Notes: generated by a model from the sequence alone, not told the origin. A stretch of 64,000 nucleotides of DNA from Paeniglutamicibacter terrestris (GCF_012271785.1 NZ_JAAWVT010000001.1:744001-808000), one strand, 5' to 3'. Counted from the first letter of the stretch, positions 1 through 9,319 are shown. A program made the numbers and translations.

Positions 1-354
1 TACCTGCTGATCCTGTTGTTCCTGATCGCCTGCATGGCCGCCATCGATGCCAAATACCGACTCTTCGTTTTCGCCAATCCCCTGCCCGCAGCACTGGCGC
101 TGCTCGGCGGCACCGCGATGTTCCTGCTGTGGGACGTGATCGCCATCGATTTCGGGATCTTTCTGCACCGCGAGTCGGGCCTGATGACCGGGCTCATGCT
201 CGGTCATCAGCTGCCACTGGAGGAGGCCTTCTTCCTCTTCTTCCTCTGCTACAACGCAATGATCGTGTTCACCGGCGCCATGACCCTGAAGATACGCCGC
301 GACGCGCGGCGCCACCGTTCAGCACCCGTAACGAATCTGGAGGAACGCTCATGA
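1..354 (+). CDS. crtYe: C50 carotenoid epsilon-cyclase subunit CrtYe (5' end outside window)
   Basis: This is the C-terminal part of the first subunit of the heterodimeric C50 carotenoid epsilon-cyclase, which with CrtYf cyclises flavuxanthin-type C50 carotenoids to decaprenoxanthin in the membrane. The reading frame is open from base 1, so the start lies upstream of the window. Visible features are hydrophobic helices and the conserved stretch LLWDVIAIDFGIF followed by LPLEEAFFLFFLCYN, typical of the lycopene cyclase domain family. The stop codon overlaps the crtYf start (ATGA), which indicates translational coupling. Identification rests on this motif plus the crtYf-crtEb neighbours, a combination specific to actinobacterial C50 carotenoid operons. 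Confidence 0.88.
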   Translation, partial: YLLILLFLIACMAAIDAKYRLFVFANPLPAALALLGGTAMFLLWDVIAIDFGIFLHRESGLMTGLMLGHQLPLEEAFFLFFLCYNAMIVFTGAMTLKIRRDARRHRSAPVTNLEERS

Positions 355-713
355 GTTTCGCCCACTTATCCAGCTACTTCATGCTTGGCTCCTTGCTCCT
401 CTTCGCCGTGGCACTACGCGTGCGCCGCCGCAGACTGAGCGAGGTGGCCCCCGCGATCGGGCTCACGATGCTGGTACTGCTGGTGCTGACCGCGGTATTC
501 GACAACGTCATGATCGGCTCGGGACTCTTCGACTACAACAACCAAACCCTGCTCGGCATCCGCGTGGGACTGGCCCCACTGGAGGACTTCAGCTACCCCA
601 TCTGTGCGGCGCTTTTTGTCCCGGCCCTGTGGCTACTGGCCGGGGGCGCTTTCTCCGGGAACACACCCGAGCCGGTTCTGCCGCCCCAACCCGGCCGCGG
701 AAAGGACGCCTAG
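351..713 (+). CDS. crtYf: C50 carotenoid epsilon-cyclase subunit CrtYf
   Basis: Second subunit of the heterodimeric C50 cyclase, 120 residues, with about three membrane helices. The conserved FDNVMI (residues 50-55) and PLEDFSYPI (76-84) motifs of the lycopene cyclase domain family are present. The ATG start overlaps the crtYe stop by 4 nt and is preceded by GGAGGAA, which fixes the start. It is followed two bases later by crtEb. The proline-rich tail after residue 105 is probably not part of the catalytic fold. Decaprenoxanthin-type function is inferred from family and operon; beta- versus epsilon-ring specificity cannot be read from sequence. Confidence 0.88.
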   Translation: MSFAHLSSYFMLGSLLLFAVALRVRRRRLSEVAPAIGLTMLVLLVLTAVFDNVMIGSGLFDYNNQTLLGIRVGLAPLEDFSYPICAALFVPALWLLAGGAFSGNTPEPVLPPQPGRGKDA

Positions 714-715
714 AA

Positions 716-1573
716 ATGCTGCGCGAACTCTTGTTGACGTCCCGACCCATCTCCTGGGTCAACACCGCCTACCCCTTTGCCGCCGCCTATCTACTAGCGT
801 CGGGGCGGATCGACTGGATCTGGCTTGTGGGAACCCTATTCTTCCTCATCCCGTATAACCTGGCCATGTACGGGATCAACGACGTCTTTGACTACGAATC
901 GGACCTGTTGAACCCGCGCAAGGGCGGGGCGGAGGGCGCGGTGGTGGATCGAAGCAGACACCGGGGAATCCTGCTGGCCTGCGCGGTGCTCTGCGTCCCG
1001 TTCCTGGTGGTGCTGGGGGTGGCAGGTTCCTGGCAAGCGAACCTGGTGCTCTTGGCCTCCATGGCGGCGGTCTTCGCCTACAGTGCCCCGAAGTTGCGTT
1101 TTAAGGAGCGCCCCTTCCTAGACTCGCTGACCTCCAGCACACACTTTGTCTCCCCCGCGCTCTACGGCCTGGTGTTGGCCGGGGCGCACCTGGATTTCGC
1201 CGCGGTCGCGATCCTGCTGGCCTTCTTCCTCTGGGGCATGGCCTCGCATGCCTTCGGTGCGGTGCAAGACATCGTGCCCGACCGCGCCGCATCCCTGGGC
1301 TCCATCGGCACGGTGCTCGGTGCCAAATGGACCGTCCGCTTCGCAGCCGCCGCCTATCTCTGTGCCGGTCTACTGCTGTTGAGTACCGATTGGCCCGGCC
1401 CGCTGGCCGCGGCCCTGGCGCTGCCCTACATTGCCAATGTGCTGCCCTACGCGCGGTTGACCAACGAGAATTCCGCCGAAGCCAACACCGGATGGCGGCG
1501 CTTCCTCTGGTTGAACTACCTCACGGGGTTCCTGGTGACCATGCTGCTAATCTTCTACGTTCTGGGCCGCTAA
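716..1573 (+). CDS. crtEb: lycopene elongase, UbiA-family prenyltransferase CrtEb
   Basis: Membrane prenyltransferase of 285 residues that adds two C5 units to lycopene to give the C50 carotenoid flavuxanthin, the substrate of CrtYe/Yf. The first aspartate motif NDVFDYESD is at residues 55-63 and the second Asp-rich region is QDIVPDRAAS near residue 185; both bind Mg-prenyl diphosphate in UbiA enzymes. About eight hydrophobic helices follow the usual UbiA layout and the length is normal for CrtEb. The ATG lies 2 nt after the crtYf stop, so the three genes form one operon; a longer in-frame opening upstream overlaps crtYf and is not used. Confidence 0.88.
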   Translation: MLRELLLTSRPISWVNTAYPFAAAYLLASGRIDWIWLVGTLFFLIPYNLAMYGINDVFDYESDLLNPRKGGAEGAVVDRSRHRGILLACAVLCVPFLVVLGVAGSWQANLVLLASMAAVFAYSAPKLRFKERPFLDSLTSSTHFVSPALYGLVLAGAHLDFAAVAILLAFFLWGMASHAFGAVQDIVPDRAASLGSIGTVLGAKWTVRFAAAAYLCAGLLLLSTDWPGPLAAALALPYIANVLPYARLTNENSAEANTGWRRFLWLNYLTGFLVTMLLIFYVLGR

Positions 1574-1688
1574 ATCCGCTCGTGCCCCTAACCCTAGAAA
1601 TCCACAGGACCCGGAATTTGCCCCATGATTACCCGCCACTCGGCGTACACCGGTGATTTGCACAGCTTTCGGGCGTAGCGTGAGAACC

Positions 1689-3230
1689 ATGGACGCGACG
1701 CTACTTCACACAGACGTTTTGGTTATCGGCGCAGGTCCCACGGGACTCATGGCAGGGGCCTGGTTACAAAAATTCGGGATCCCCGCCCTGGTGATTGACC
1801 CGAAGTCCGGCCCCACCCGCGAATCGCGCGCGCTGGCGCTACAGGCCCGCAGCATGGAGATCTACCGGCAGCTGGGGCTGGCAGAGAAGGTCAAGGAGCG
1901 TGCCGTGCCCGCCGGTGAGCTGCGCCCCGGCATTGGAGCGCGCAGTTTCAAGAGCATCAAGCTCAACCGACTCGGCTACTCTCAGACGGCCTATGCCGGG
2001 CTGACCATGCTGGAACAAAGCGCCAATGAAGAATTACTCTCCGAACAGTTGGCTGCCGGCGGCCACGAAGTCCTCTGGGGACACGGCTTTGATTCACTCC
2101 AGGACACCGGGGAACATCTGCTCATCAAGTGCACCGGGCCCAACGGCCCGGTGGATATCACCGCGAGCTACGTGATCGCCGCGGATGGGGCGGCCTCCCC
2201 CGTCCGTGAATCTCTGGACATCAATTTCGAAGGCAACACCAACGACGAGGTCTTTTACGTCCTTGACGCCCAAGGGGTCACCGGCACCGGATCGGGCATC
2301 AATCTGCGCTTCTCCGAAGAGAACTTCATGCTCGGTTTCCCCATGGGCCCGGGTGCCGATGGGGCACAACGCCGCCGTCTGCTCGGTATCCTGCACGATC
2401 CTGCCACCGCGTCCCAGAGGCCCGACATCGATGAGGACCGCGCCCGAAATAACCTGCGCGAAGAATTTGGCATTCGCTATTCCTCGGCCGCGTGGTTTAC
2501 TACCTACCGGGTGCACCACCGGGTGGCCGAGCACTTCGCCAAGGGTCGAGTCTTCCTGACCGGGGACGCCGCCCACATTCATTCACCCATCGGCGCGCAG
2601 GGCATGAATACCGGATTGCAGGACGCCCACAATCTGGTGTGCAAGCTCGCCGACGTCCTGACCGGGCGCATGCCGGAGTCCTATCTGGCGCGCTATGAGG
2701 CCGAACGACGCCCGGTGGCCCTACGCCTGGTGGCCACCACCGACAAGCTCTTCGCCGCGGCAACAGCCAACACCACCCTGGCCCGCTTGGTACGCACCCG
2801 GCTGTTGCCCATGATCTGGCCGATTGCCATCCGCCTGATGGGGCGGATCCCCGCGGGACGCCGGGCCTTCGGCTACCTCTCGCAGATCCGTATCCACTAT
2901 TGGATGGACGACGGCGCAGCGGACCGCGCCACCTTGGCCACCGGCTTCGCCAGAACCCGACGACGCGGCGCGGTGCTGGGCCGCCGACTTCCCTGGGTGC
3001 CCAATCGCAGCGGGGAGTATCCGGATAACTTCGAGGTGCTCAACGACGCGAGCTGGCAGGTCCACGTCTACGGGCCGCTGGGCAGAAAGCGCGGTCAGAC
3101 GTTGGCCGATGAATACTCGGTGCCGTTGCACGAGTTTGCGCCGGCCCCCAAGCGTTCGCTACCCGATGGTTCGGTGCTACTGGTGCGCCCGGATATGTTT
3201 GTGGCCCACTTCGAAGTGGCCAGCGCCTAG
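1689..3230 (+). CDS. class A FAD-dependent aromatic monooxygenase
   Basis: Putative single-component flavoprotein hydroxylase (PheA/TfdB/MhpA superfamily), 513 residues. The FAD-binding GAGPTGL is at residues 14-20 and the second FAD motif, LTGDAAHIHSPIGAQGMNTG, lies near residues 288-310 with the following helix QDAHNL. The C-terminal part resembles the thioredoxin-like tail of phenol hydroxylase-type enzymes. The start at ATG 1689 puts the dinucleotide fold at the expected distance from the N-terminus; a GTG/ATG 12 codons earlier is possible. Substrate is unknown. It follows the carotenoid operon after 115 bp and may be independent of it. The stop overlaps the convergent stop of the next gene. 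Confidence 0.75.
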   Translation: MDATLLHTDVLVIGAGPTGLMAGAWLQKFGIPALVIDPKSGPTRESRALALQARSMEIYRQLGLAEKVKERAVPAGELRPGIGARSFKSIKLNRLGYSQTAYAGLTMLEQSANEELLSEQLAAGGHEVLWGHGFDSLQDTGEHLLIKCTGPNGPVDITASYVIAADGAASPVRESLDINFEGNTNDEVFYVLDAQGVTGTGSGINLRFSEENFMLGFPMGPGADGAQRRRLLGILHDPATASQRPDIDEDRARNNLREEFGIRYSSAAWFTTYRVHHRVAEHFAKGRVFLTGDAAHIHSPIGAQGMNTGLQDAHNLVCKLADVLTGRMPESYLARYEAERRPVALRLVATTDKLFAAATANTTLARLVRTRLLPMIWPIAIRLMGRIPAGRRAFGYLSQIRIHYWMDDGAADRATLATGFARTRRRGAVLGRRLPWVPNRSGEYPDNFEVLNDASWQVHVYGPLGRKRGQTLADEYSVPLHEFAPAPKRSLPDGSVLLVRPDMFVAHFEVASA

Positions 3231-4378
3231 AGCGCCGAGCTTCTGGCCGCCAGCACGTCAAAGAGTTCCTTCTCCTTCACGGCGAGCGCCGCGGCGGTGG
3301 TGCGGATGAACACCACCAACCAGCCGAAGACGATGCCCACCACCGCCAGTTCAAAGGCCGTGAGGTTGTAGTAGGCCAGCGGCTGCCAGAGCAGGGCTGC
3401 GCCCACCAGCCCCAGGAAACAGGCAAAGGACAGCAGGTGGAAGATGGCGGGGAATCCCGGGAGCCAGAGTGCCGCACCCACCAGGAGCACCACAATGAAT
3501 CCCGCCGCGATGCGCACCACCCCCGAATGCACCGTGGGCGAGAGACTCACCGGGATCAAGCCAATAAAGATGACACAGAGCCCGAGGCCCAACAGGCAGA
3601 TACGCACCACCAGCGGTCTGGGCCGGATGATGGTGGCTCGTGGTTTTCCGATCACATCGGCATACTCGTCACGGATACTGGCCAAGAGGCCCACATCCCG
3701 GACGATAAATGCGGTGAGCATCGAGAGCACCAGCCCGGAGATCACCAGGGTGAAGTTAAAGGTCCAAAAGGAAGTGGGCCCGGCGGCCCGGGTGCCCAGT
3801 GCGGAGAACATCGACTGCCACCAATAGGGGTTCTCCGCCGCCTGCATGGAGATGAACACTCCGGTGGCCATGAATACCGCCAGCAGGGTAGACAGAGATT
3901 GGGCGCTCATCCGTGCGGCGGAGACCAGTGCTATGTACCCGCTGATACCCGCACAGACACCGACCATCAACGCCGCCGCATAACTATCAACGGTGAGACC
4001 TAAAAACGCGTTCTGGATGATCCGGAAGCTCACCAGCGCTGCCATGGAGGACATCGCACCATGCAGGATCACCAGGGCCACCGCATTGGTGATCTGCCGG
4101 TAGATCGGCAGTTCCGATAGCCACTGCTGGCTCTTGGCCAAAAACTGCACATAACCCAGCACACTGCCACCGGTGGCGGCGATCGCGGCCAGTACCGCGG
4201 CGGTCACGGCCACCGAACGTGTCCCGGAGAGATCCGGTCGATATCCGGCGAAGGCGATCAGCCCCACCAAGCCGCCGAGTACCGTGGCGCCAAGTCCCAC
4301 CCACAGGGCCCAGCTTTCGGTGCGAAGCTGCACCTCGGGAGGCGCTAGGGGGTATCGCGGTACGGGTTGATTTTCCAC
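3227..4378 (-). CDS. polytopic membrane protein of unknown function
   Basis: A 383-residue protein dominated by about eleven hydrophobic segments, with a short polar N-terminus containing PRYPLAPPE. No transport or enzyme motif was recognised. It looks like one of the actinobacterial integral membrane proteins of unknown function. The GTG start at 4378 follows from the N-terminal extent of the open frame. Its stop codon shares CTAG (3227-3230) with the stop of the convergent monooxygenase gene, so the two genes overlap tail to tail by 4 bp with no room for an intrinsic terminator between them. Confidence 0.7.
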   Translation of the reverse strand: MENQPVPRYPLAPPEVQLRTESWALWVGLGATVLGGLVGLIAFAGYRPDLSGTRSVAVTAAVLAAIAATGGSVLGYVQFLAKSQQWLSELPIYRQITNAVALVILHGAMSSMAALVSFRIIQNAFLGLTVDSYAAALMVGVCAGISGYIALVSAARMSAQSLSTLLAVFMATGVFISMQAAENPYWWQSMFSALGTRAAGPTSFWTFNFTLVISGLVLSMLTAFIVRDVGLLASIRDEYADVIGKPRATIIRPRPLVVRICLLGLGLCVIFIGLIPVSLSPTVHSGVVRIAAGFIVVLLVGAALWLPGFPAIFHLLSFACFLGLVGAALLWQPLAYYNLTAFELAVVGIVFGWLVVFIRTTAAALAVKEKELFDVLAARSSAL

Positions 4379-4418
4379 GCCTTTGATTCTGCCATCCTTA
4401 TCTCCCCGCGCTCGCCGG

Positions 4419-6956
4419 CTAGACCGGGTTGGATCCCGCCAACCCCAGGCGTCGGGCGAGGTAGGGTGCGGTCTTGGATGTCGGGTTCAGCGCCAATTCC
4501 CGAGGTGTCCCGGTGGCGATGATCTTTCCGCCCTGATCTCCCCCGGCGGGGCCCAGATCGATGACCCAGTCGGCGGCAGCCACCACATCCATATGGTGCT
4601 CAACGACCACCACGGTGTTGGACTCCTGGACCAAGCGGTGCAGTTGTTGCAGAAGTAGGGCCACATCCGCCGGGTGCAGGCCGGTGGTGGGCTCATCGAG
4701 CAGGTAGAGCGTGTGCCCGCGCCGGGCGCGCTGCAGCTCGGTGGCCAACTTAATGCGCTGGGCCTCACCTCCGGAAAGCTCGGGTGCCGGTTGGCCCAGG
4801 GAGAGATAACCCAGGCCCACATCGCGCAGCGTCTGCAGCGAACGCGCCGCAGCAGGGATCTCGGCCAAGAATTCTGCAGCGTCATCAACGCTCAGCTCCA
4901 GCACCTCGGCGATGTTCTTGCCCGCATAGCTGACCTCGAGGGTCTCGGGGTTATAGCGCGAGCCGTGACACTGCGGGCAGGGACCATAACTTCCGGGCAG
5001 GAAGAGGAGTTCCACTTCCAGGTACCCCTCGCCCAGGCACGTCTCGCAGCGCCCGCCGGCGACGTTAAAGGAGAACCGACCGGCGCCATAACCGCGCTCG
5101 AGGGCCAGCGGCGTCTGGGCGAATGCCTTGCGCACGGCGTCAAAGAGGCCGGTATAGGTGGCAAGATTCGAGCGCGGGGTGCGCCCGATGGGCTTTTGGT
5201 CCATGGCCACGATCCGATCGATCCGCTGCGCCCCACGGACCTCACCAAGTGTTGCCCGCGCCATTTCGGTGTCCGGATCCGTGCCATCGGCTTCGGTGGG
5301 CTCACTGCTGGTGACTGACCCGCCGGCGCGCAACTGGTCCCTGAGGCCCACTGCCAGTGCCTGGCTGACCAGGGAGGACTTGCCGGATCCGGAGACGCCG
5401 GTGACGGCGGTGAGCACCCCCAGTGGGAACCGCGCATCCAGGCCCACCAGGTTGTGCAGCCTGATGCCGTCCAGCTCGAGCCATTTCTCGGCCACGCGGG
5501 GTGTTCGCGGTTCGTTGGCTGAGTCGCGGGGCTCCAGGAACTGCCGGGTCACCGACTCGTTGACGTCCGCGAGCCCAGCCACCGGTCCGCTGTAGAGCAC
5601 CTTGCCGCCTCCCGCGCCGGCCCCGGGACCCACATCAATGATCCAGTCTGCGCGGGCGACCACGTCCATATTGTGTTCCACCACAAAGACCGAGTTGCCA
5701 CCTGCTTTCAGTGCCTCAAGCACCTCAAGCAGTGGTTGGGCGTCGGCGGGGTGCAGGCCGGCGGAGGGTTCGTCGAGCACGTAGATCACCCCAAAGAGAC
5801 CCGAACGGAGCTGGGTGGCGATGCGCAGGCGCTGCATTTCGCCCGGCGACAGCGTGGGAGTACCCCGGTCAAGGCTCAGGTAACCCAGGCCGAGGCCGGT
5901 GAGCACCGTGATGCGCTCCAATAAATCTGTGGCGATCGAGGCTGCCACCTCACCGCTCATACCCCCGGATTCCTTGTTCCGGGCCTCGGCCAGCGGGCGC
6001 AGCAGCACGGCCAGGCCGTCGAGGGCGGTCGCGTTGAACTCGGCAATGTTGAGCCCCGCACAGGTGACGGCCAGCGCGTCGGGGCGAAAACCTGTCCCAG
6101 CACATTCTGGGCAGGGCCCGGTGTGCATGAACTGCAGTGCCTTGGCCCTCATCGATGCGGACTTGGACTCGGCCACGGTGTGCAGGACGTAGCGCCGGGC
6201 GCTCCAGAATCGACCCTTGTAGGGTTTTGCCACCCTGTCACGTTCGGGCGTCACCTCAACCACCGGCTGTTCCTCGGTGAACAGCAGCCAATCGCGTTCT
6301 TTCTTGGGCAACTGGCGGAAAGGCACATCCACGTCGTAGCCCAGATGCGAGGTGATGTCGCGCAGGTTTTTGCCCTGCCAGGCTCCCGGCCACGCGGCGA
6401 TCGCCCCCTCACGGATGCTCAAGTTCGCATCCGGGACCAGAGAATCCTCGGTGACGGCATGGGAAATGCCCAGACCGTGGCATATCGGGCAGGCACCGAC
6501 GGCGGTGTTTGGTGAGAACGAATCCGATTCCAACCGCGGCGCACCCTGGGGGTAATCGCCAGCGCGGGAAAAGAGCATTCGCACCGAGTTCGACAGCGTG
6601 GTCAGCGTGCCCACGGTGGAGCGGGAGCTGGCGGTGCCACGGCGCTGCTGAAGAGCAACCGCCGGCGGCAGGCCGGAGATGAACTCGACCTTCGGCGTAT
6701 GACCCTGGGCGATCAGCCGGCGGGCATAGGGTGCCACGGATTCCAGGAATCTGCGCTGCGCCTCGGCAAAAATGGTGCCGAAGGCCAGCGAGGATTTCCC
6801 CGAACCGGAGACCCCGGTGAACGCCACGATGGCATCACGGGGGATGCGCACCTCCACGTCCCGCAAGTTGTTCTCATTCGCGCCTCGCACATGAACAAAT
6901 CCGTCATGAGTGCTGGGAATCGGTGTGTATTCGGTGTCCTGCGTATAGCTGTTCAC
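4419..6956 (-). CDS. UvrA-like ABC ATPase (class II UvrA paralogue)
   Basis: An 845-residue protein with two ABC ATPase cassettes of the UvrA type: Walker A GVSGSGKSSL in each half, signatures LSPGEMQRLRIA and LSGGEAQRIKLA, and zinc-finger cysteine pairs CPICHGLG, CPECAGTGF and CETCLGEG/CPQCHGSR. It is about 100 residues shorter than housekeeping UvrA (around 950), which fits class II UvrA paralogues that lack most of the UvrB-binding region. Such proteins are linked to DNA-adduct or drug tolerance in several actinobacteria. The GTG start at 6956 precedes the conserved N-terminal HVRGANENNLRDV; an upstream in-frame start would add an unrelated basic extension. The gene is monocistronic as far as visible. 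Confidence 0.85.
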   Translation of the reverse strand: MNSYTQDTEYTPIPSTHDGFVHVRGANENNLRDVEVRIPRDAIVAFTGVSGSGKSSLAFGTIFAEAQRRFLESVAPYARRLIAQGHTPKVEFISGLPPAVALQQRRGTASSRSTVGTLTTLSNSVRMLFSRAGDYPQGAPRLESDSFSPNTAVGACPICHGLGISHAVTEDSLVPDANLSIREGAIAAWPGAWQGKNLRDITSHLGYDVDVPFRQLPKKERDWLLFTEEQPVVEVTPERDRVAKPYKGRFWSARRYVLHTVAESKSASMRAKALQFMHTGPCPECAGTGFRPDALAVTCAGLNIAEFNATALDGLAVLLRPLAEARNKESGGMSGEVAASIATDLLERITVLTGLGLGYLSLDRGTPTLSPGEMQRLRIATQLRSGLFGVIYVLDEPSAGLHPADAQPLLEVLEALKAGGNSVFVVEHNMDVVARADWIIDVGPGAGAGGGKVLYSGPVAGLADVNESVTRQFLEPRDSANEPRTPRVAEKWLELDGIRLHNLVGLDARFPLGVLTAVTGVSGSGKSSLVSQALAVGLRDQLRAGGSVTSSEPTEADGTDPDTEMARATLGEVRGAQRIDRIVAMDQKPIGRTPRSNLATYTGLFDAVRKAFAQTPLALERGYGAGRFSFNVAGGRCETCLGEGYLEVELLFLPGSYGPCPQCHGSRYNPETLEVSYAGKNIAEVLELSVDDAAEFLAEIPAAARSLQTLRDVGLGYLSLGQPAPELSGGEAQRIKLATELQRARRGHTLYLLDEPTTGLHPADVALLLQQLHRLVQESNTVVVVEHHMDVVAAADWVIDLGPAGGDQGGKIIATGTPRELALNPTSKTAPYLARRLGLAGSNPV

Positions 6957-7096
6957 CTTATCCACCCTAGGCCCGGCGCTCGCATCAATTCCACCCGAGT
7001 GACCGATTCGGCATCGCCGTACGGCCTGTTGCCGCCACCTGCACGGCTGCATCCCCTTATGTTTTTAACAAACCATTCCCGGCACGAGGAGCAGTC

Positions 7097-7588
7097 ATGG
7101 CCAAGCACAACAGCACCACTCAGAAAACCGAGGACAACGACGAGGAGCTGCACCGTAAATGGAACGAGTTGCTCCAAGAAATGCGCGTGATGCAAACCGG
7201 TGCGCAGATCCTTGCGGCTTTTCTGGTGGTCCTGCCCTTCCAGTCCCGCTTCGACACCCTAGAGGTTCCCGATGAACGGTTCTATCTGGCTTTGCTGGTC
7301 GCCTCGGCGCTGGTGATTCTGCTGCTTATCACACCGGTGGCGGTGCACCGGCACTTCTTCGGGCAGCAGCTCAAGGCCACCACCGTCCACCTGGGCCACA
7401 ACATTTCTCGGGTGGTTGTTGTGGGCGTGGGGGTGCTGGTGGCAGGGTGCGTCTGGTTTGTCCTCCAGGTGCTGCACGGCTGGCTAACGGGCCTGATCGT
7501 CGGCGGCATCCTCATGGCCGCTGCCCTCTTCCTGCTGCTGATCCTGCCGCGGATCGTCACCCCTCGTTCAACGCTTCCGGATCAATAA
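7097..7588 (+). CDS. DUF6328-like four-helix membrane protein
   Basis: A 163-residue small membrane protein. The charged N-terminus with RKWNELLQEMRVMQTGAQIL (about residues 24-43) is followed by four hydrophobic helices. The ELLQE.RV.QTG.QIL pattern and the F..RF after the first helix match what I recall of the actinobacterial DUF6328 family; no biochemical role is known for it. The start is supported by GAGGAGC seven bases upstream. It diverges from the UvrA-like gene and lies upstream of dps. Confidence 0.7.
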   Translation: MAKHNSTTQKTEDNDEELHRKWNELLQEMRVMQTGAQILAAFLVVLPFQSRFDTLEVPDERFYLALLVASALVILLLITPVAVHRHFFGQQLKATTVHLGHNISRVVVVGVGVLVAGCVWFVLQVLHGWLTGLIVGGILMAAALFLLLILPRIVTPRSTLPDQ

Positions 7589-7746
7589 ACTGCGCTCCGT
7601 AAACTTGAGCGGCATCACCGGCGCAATGTTTTCTCTTCGCGAAATCCCCGGGCGTTTCGCCTTCGGTGCGTGATACGTTTCTGGCACAGCTTCATTACAG
7701 GAGTATCCACGCACGACTCCAGCAGTCGAAGATCGAGGAGGCCGAA

Positions 7747-8307
7747 ATGGCAGCAAAAACACCAAACACAGCAGGATTCACGGTTCCGGGACTGAGCCTG
7801 AGCAACGGCCACGAGGTTGCGAGCGCTCTGCAGATGCGGATCCACGCATTCAACGACCTACAACTCACGCTCAAGCACGCACACTGGAATGTGGTGGGAC
7901 GCGACTTCATTGGCGTCCACGAAATGCTTGACCCGCAAATCGATCTGGTCCGCGCCATGATCGACGCACTGGCCGAACGCATGGCAACCATGGGTGTGGC
8001 ACCTAATGGTTTGCCCGGTGCCCTGGTTGCGGCACGAGCGTGGGACGACTACGAGATCGGCCGGGCCAGCACCACCGAACACCTCGCCGCGCTCGATCTG
8101 GTCTACACCGGGATCATCACCGCGATGCGCAAAACCATCGAGGAGGTCGGAAAGCTGGACCCGATCACCGAGGACATCCTCATTGGCCAGACCGGTGAGC
8201 TGGAGCAATTCCAGTGGTTCATGCGCTCGCATCTGGAAAACAACGAGGGCGAATTGGCCAACAAGGACACCCGCACCGAAAAAGCTGCGGCCAAAAAGGC
8301 CAAGTAA
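7747..8307 (+). CDS. dps: Dps-family ferritin-like DNA-protection protein
   Basis: Cytosolic 186-residue Dps-type miniferritin that oxidises and stores iron and protects DNA during oxidative stress or starvation. All ferroxidase ligands of the family are present with canonical spacing: H46, H58, D62, D73 and E77. The C-terminal tail is lysine-rich (TEKAAAKKAK), as in Dps proteins that bind DNA by a basic tail. The ATG at 7747 is preceded by GAGGAGG at a good distance; the earlier in-frame opening lacks family similarity. It has its own 158-bp upstream region and a strong downstream terminator, so it is monocistronic. Confidence 0.92.
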   Translation: MAAKTPNTAGFTVPGLSLSNGHEVASALQMRIHAFNDLQLTLKHAHWNVVGRDFIGVHEMLDPQIDLVRAMIDALAERMATMGVAPNGLPGALVAARAWDDYEIGRASTTEHLAALDLVYTGIITAMRKTIEEVGKLDPITEDILIGQTGELEQFQWFMRSHLENNEGELANKDTRTEKAAAKKAK

Positions 8308-8326
8308 TACCGGCCATATCGGCTGC

Positions 8327-8368
8327 CAAGGGGCACGGAAGAGCACACTCTTCCGTGCCCCTTCTTTA
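8327..8368 (+). terminator. intrinsic terminator after dps
   Basis: A 16-bp perfect inverted repeat (arms 8328-8343 and 8348-8363, 4-nt loop CACA) followed by a pyrimidine run, 20 bp after the dps stop. This is the clearest factor-independent terminator in the left half of the window. Confidence 0.9.
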
Positions 8369-8464
8369 TGCTCTTGACCGCCCCGCGCCGCGGTGGCAGT
8401 CTCAACACCGGAAGGACCCACGGCTCAACGGCACGCACCCGGACCCCGGCAGGAGAACACAGGT

Positions 8465-9088
8465 ATGGAACCGATCCCCGCGACCACCATGGCCGCTGCC
8501 CTGCGCATAGTTCCTGCCAATCAGGCCAGCAGCGAGGAGCTGGGGCTGATCTTCGGCACCCGGGGCGAGCCCGGGCACTGCCAATGCCAGTGGTTCCAAA
8601 ATCCCGGAAAGAGCTTTGCAGCCCTCACCGATGAGGAGCGGACCGAGCGCTTGCGCGTTGCGACCGCGTGCGGAAATCCGCGGGCCGCGGCCACCAGCGG
8701 GCTGGTCGGATATCTGGAGGATGAGCCGGTTGGCTGGTGCGCGATTGAGCCCCGCACCGCCTACCCTCGTTTGCGCACCTCACGTATCCCGTGGAGCGGG
8801 CGCGAGGAAGATCCGGACGATGAGGGCGTGTGGGCCTTGGTCTGTTTTGTCACGCGTACCGGCTACAGGCGCAGGGGTATCAGCCGGGCCATGGTCCCCG
8901 CTGCGGTGGACTTTGCCCGAGAGCGCGGAGCCAGCGCACTGGAGGGCTACCCGATACTTTTGCCCGAGGGTAAGGCAGCGATGTGGGGAGAGATGTACGT
9001 GGGCAGCCTCTCCATCTTTGCCGACGCGGGATTTAGCGAGGTCAGCCATCCGACACCCCGTCGGCTGGTCATGCGGATCAACTTTTAG
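8465..9088 (+). CDS. GNAT-family N-acetyltransferase
   Basis: A 207-residue acyl-CoA N-acetyltransferase-fold protein. The acetyl-CoA loop signature is seen as CFVTRTGYRRRGISRAMVPAAVDFARERG (about residues 139-165), in which RRRGIS is the Q/RxxGxG/A-like turn. The N-terminal GTRGEPGHCQCQWF motif with paired cysteines recurs in a GNAT subgroup of actinobacteria. The substrate is unknown. The ATG at 8465 has AGGAG 8-12 bases upstream; the frame is open further 5' but that part overlaps no conserved region. Confidence 0.8.
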   Translation: MEPIPATTMAAALRIVPANQASSEELGLIFGTRGEPGHCQCQWFQNPGKSFAALTDEERTERLRVATACGNPRAAATSGLVGYLEDEPVGWCAIEPRTAYPRLRTSRIPWSGREEDPDDEGVWALVCFVTRTGYRRRGISRAMVPAAVDFARERGASALEGYPILLPEGKAAMWGEMYVGSLSIFADAGFSEVSHPTPRRLVMRINF

Positions 9089-9252
9089 GCACAGACCTAA
9101 GAACACTCCACGCTCGGTGCGCGCAGTGCTGCCAGTTCCCGGGCCGTTGGCACGTTGCAGCGTCATAAAGAGGTAGTGCGGGTACCGGTATAAGCAGAGC
9201 CTTCCGCTGCGCGCCACTGGCGTGTTCCTATGGAAATGACCACGTGATGGTT

Positions 9253-9299
9253 GGGGGCCGATGAAGTTCTCCGAATTTGATTCGGGGCTTCACTCCCCC
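9253..9299 (+). promoter_or_regulatory. nested hairpin in the leader of the Na+/H+ antiporter gene
   Basis: The leader just before the antiporter start can fold into a nested stem: GGGGG (9253-9257) with CCCCC (9295-9299), TGAAG (9262-9266) with CTTCA (9288-9292), and CCGAAT (9271-9276) with ATTCGG (9280-9285). It ends only about 20 nt before the chosen ATG. No T-run follows. It could be a translational control element or merely a stable leader; no known riboswitch class was recognised. The remaining 9089-9252 region shows nothing else distinctive. Confidence 0.4.
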
Positions 9300-9319
9300 T
9301 CCACATGAAAGGCCTCCCC

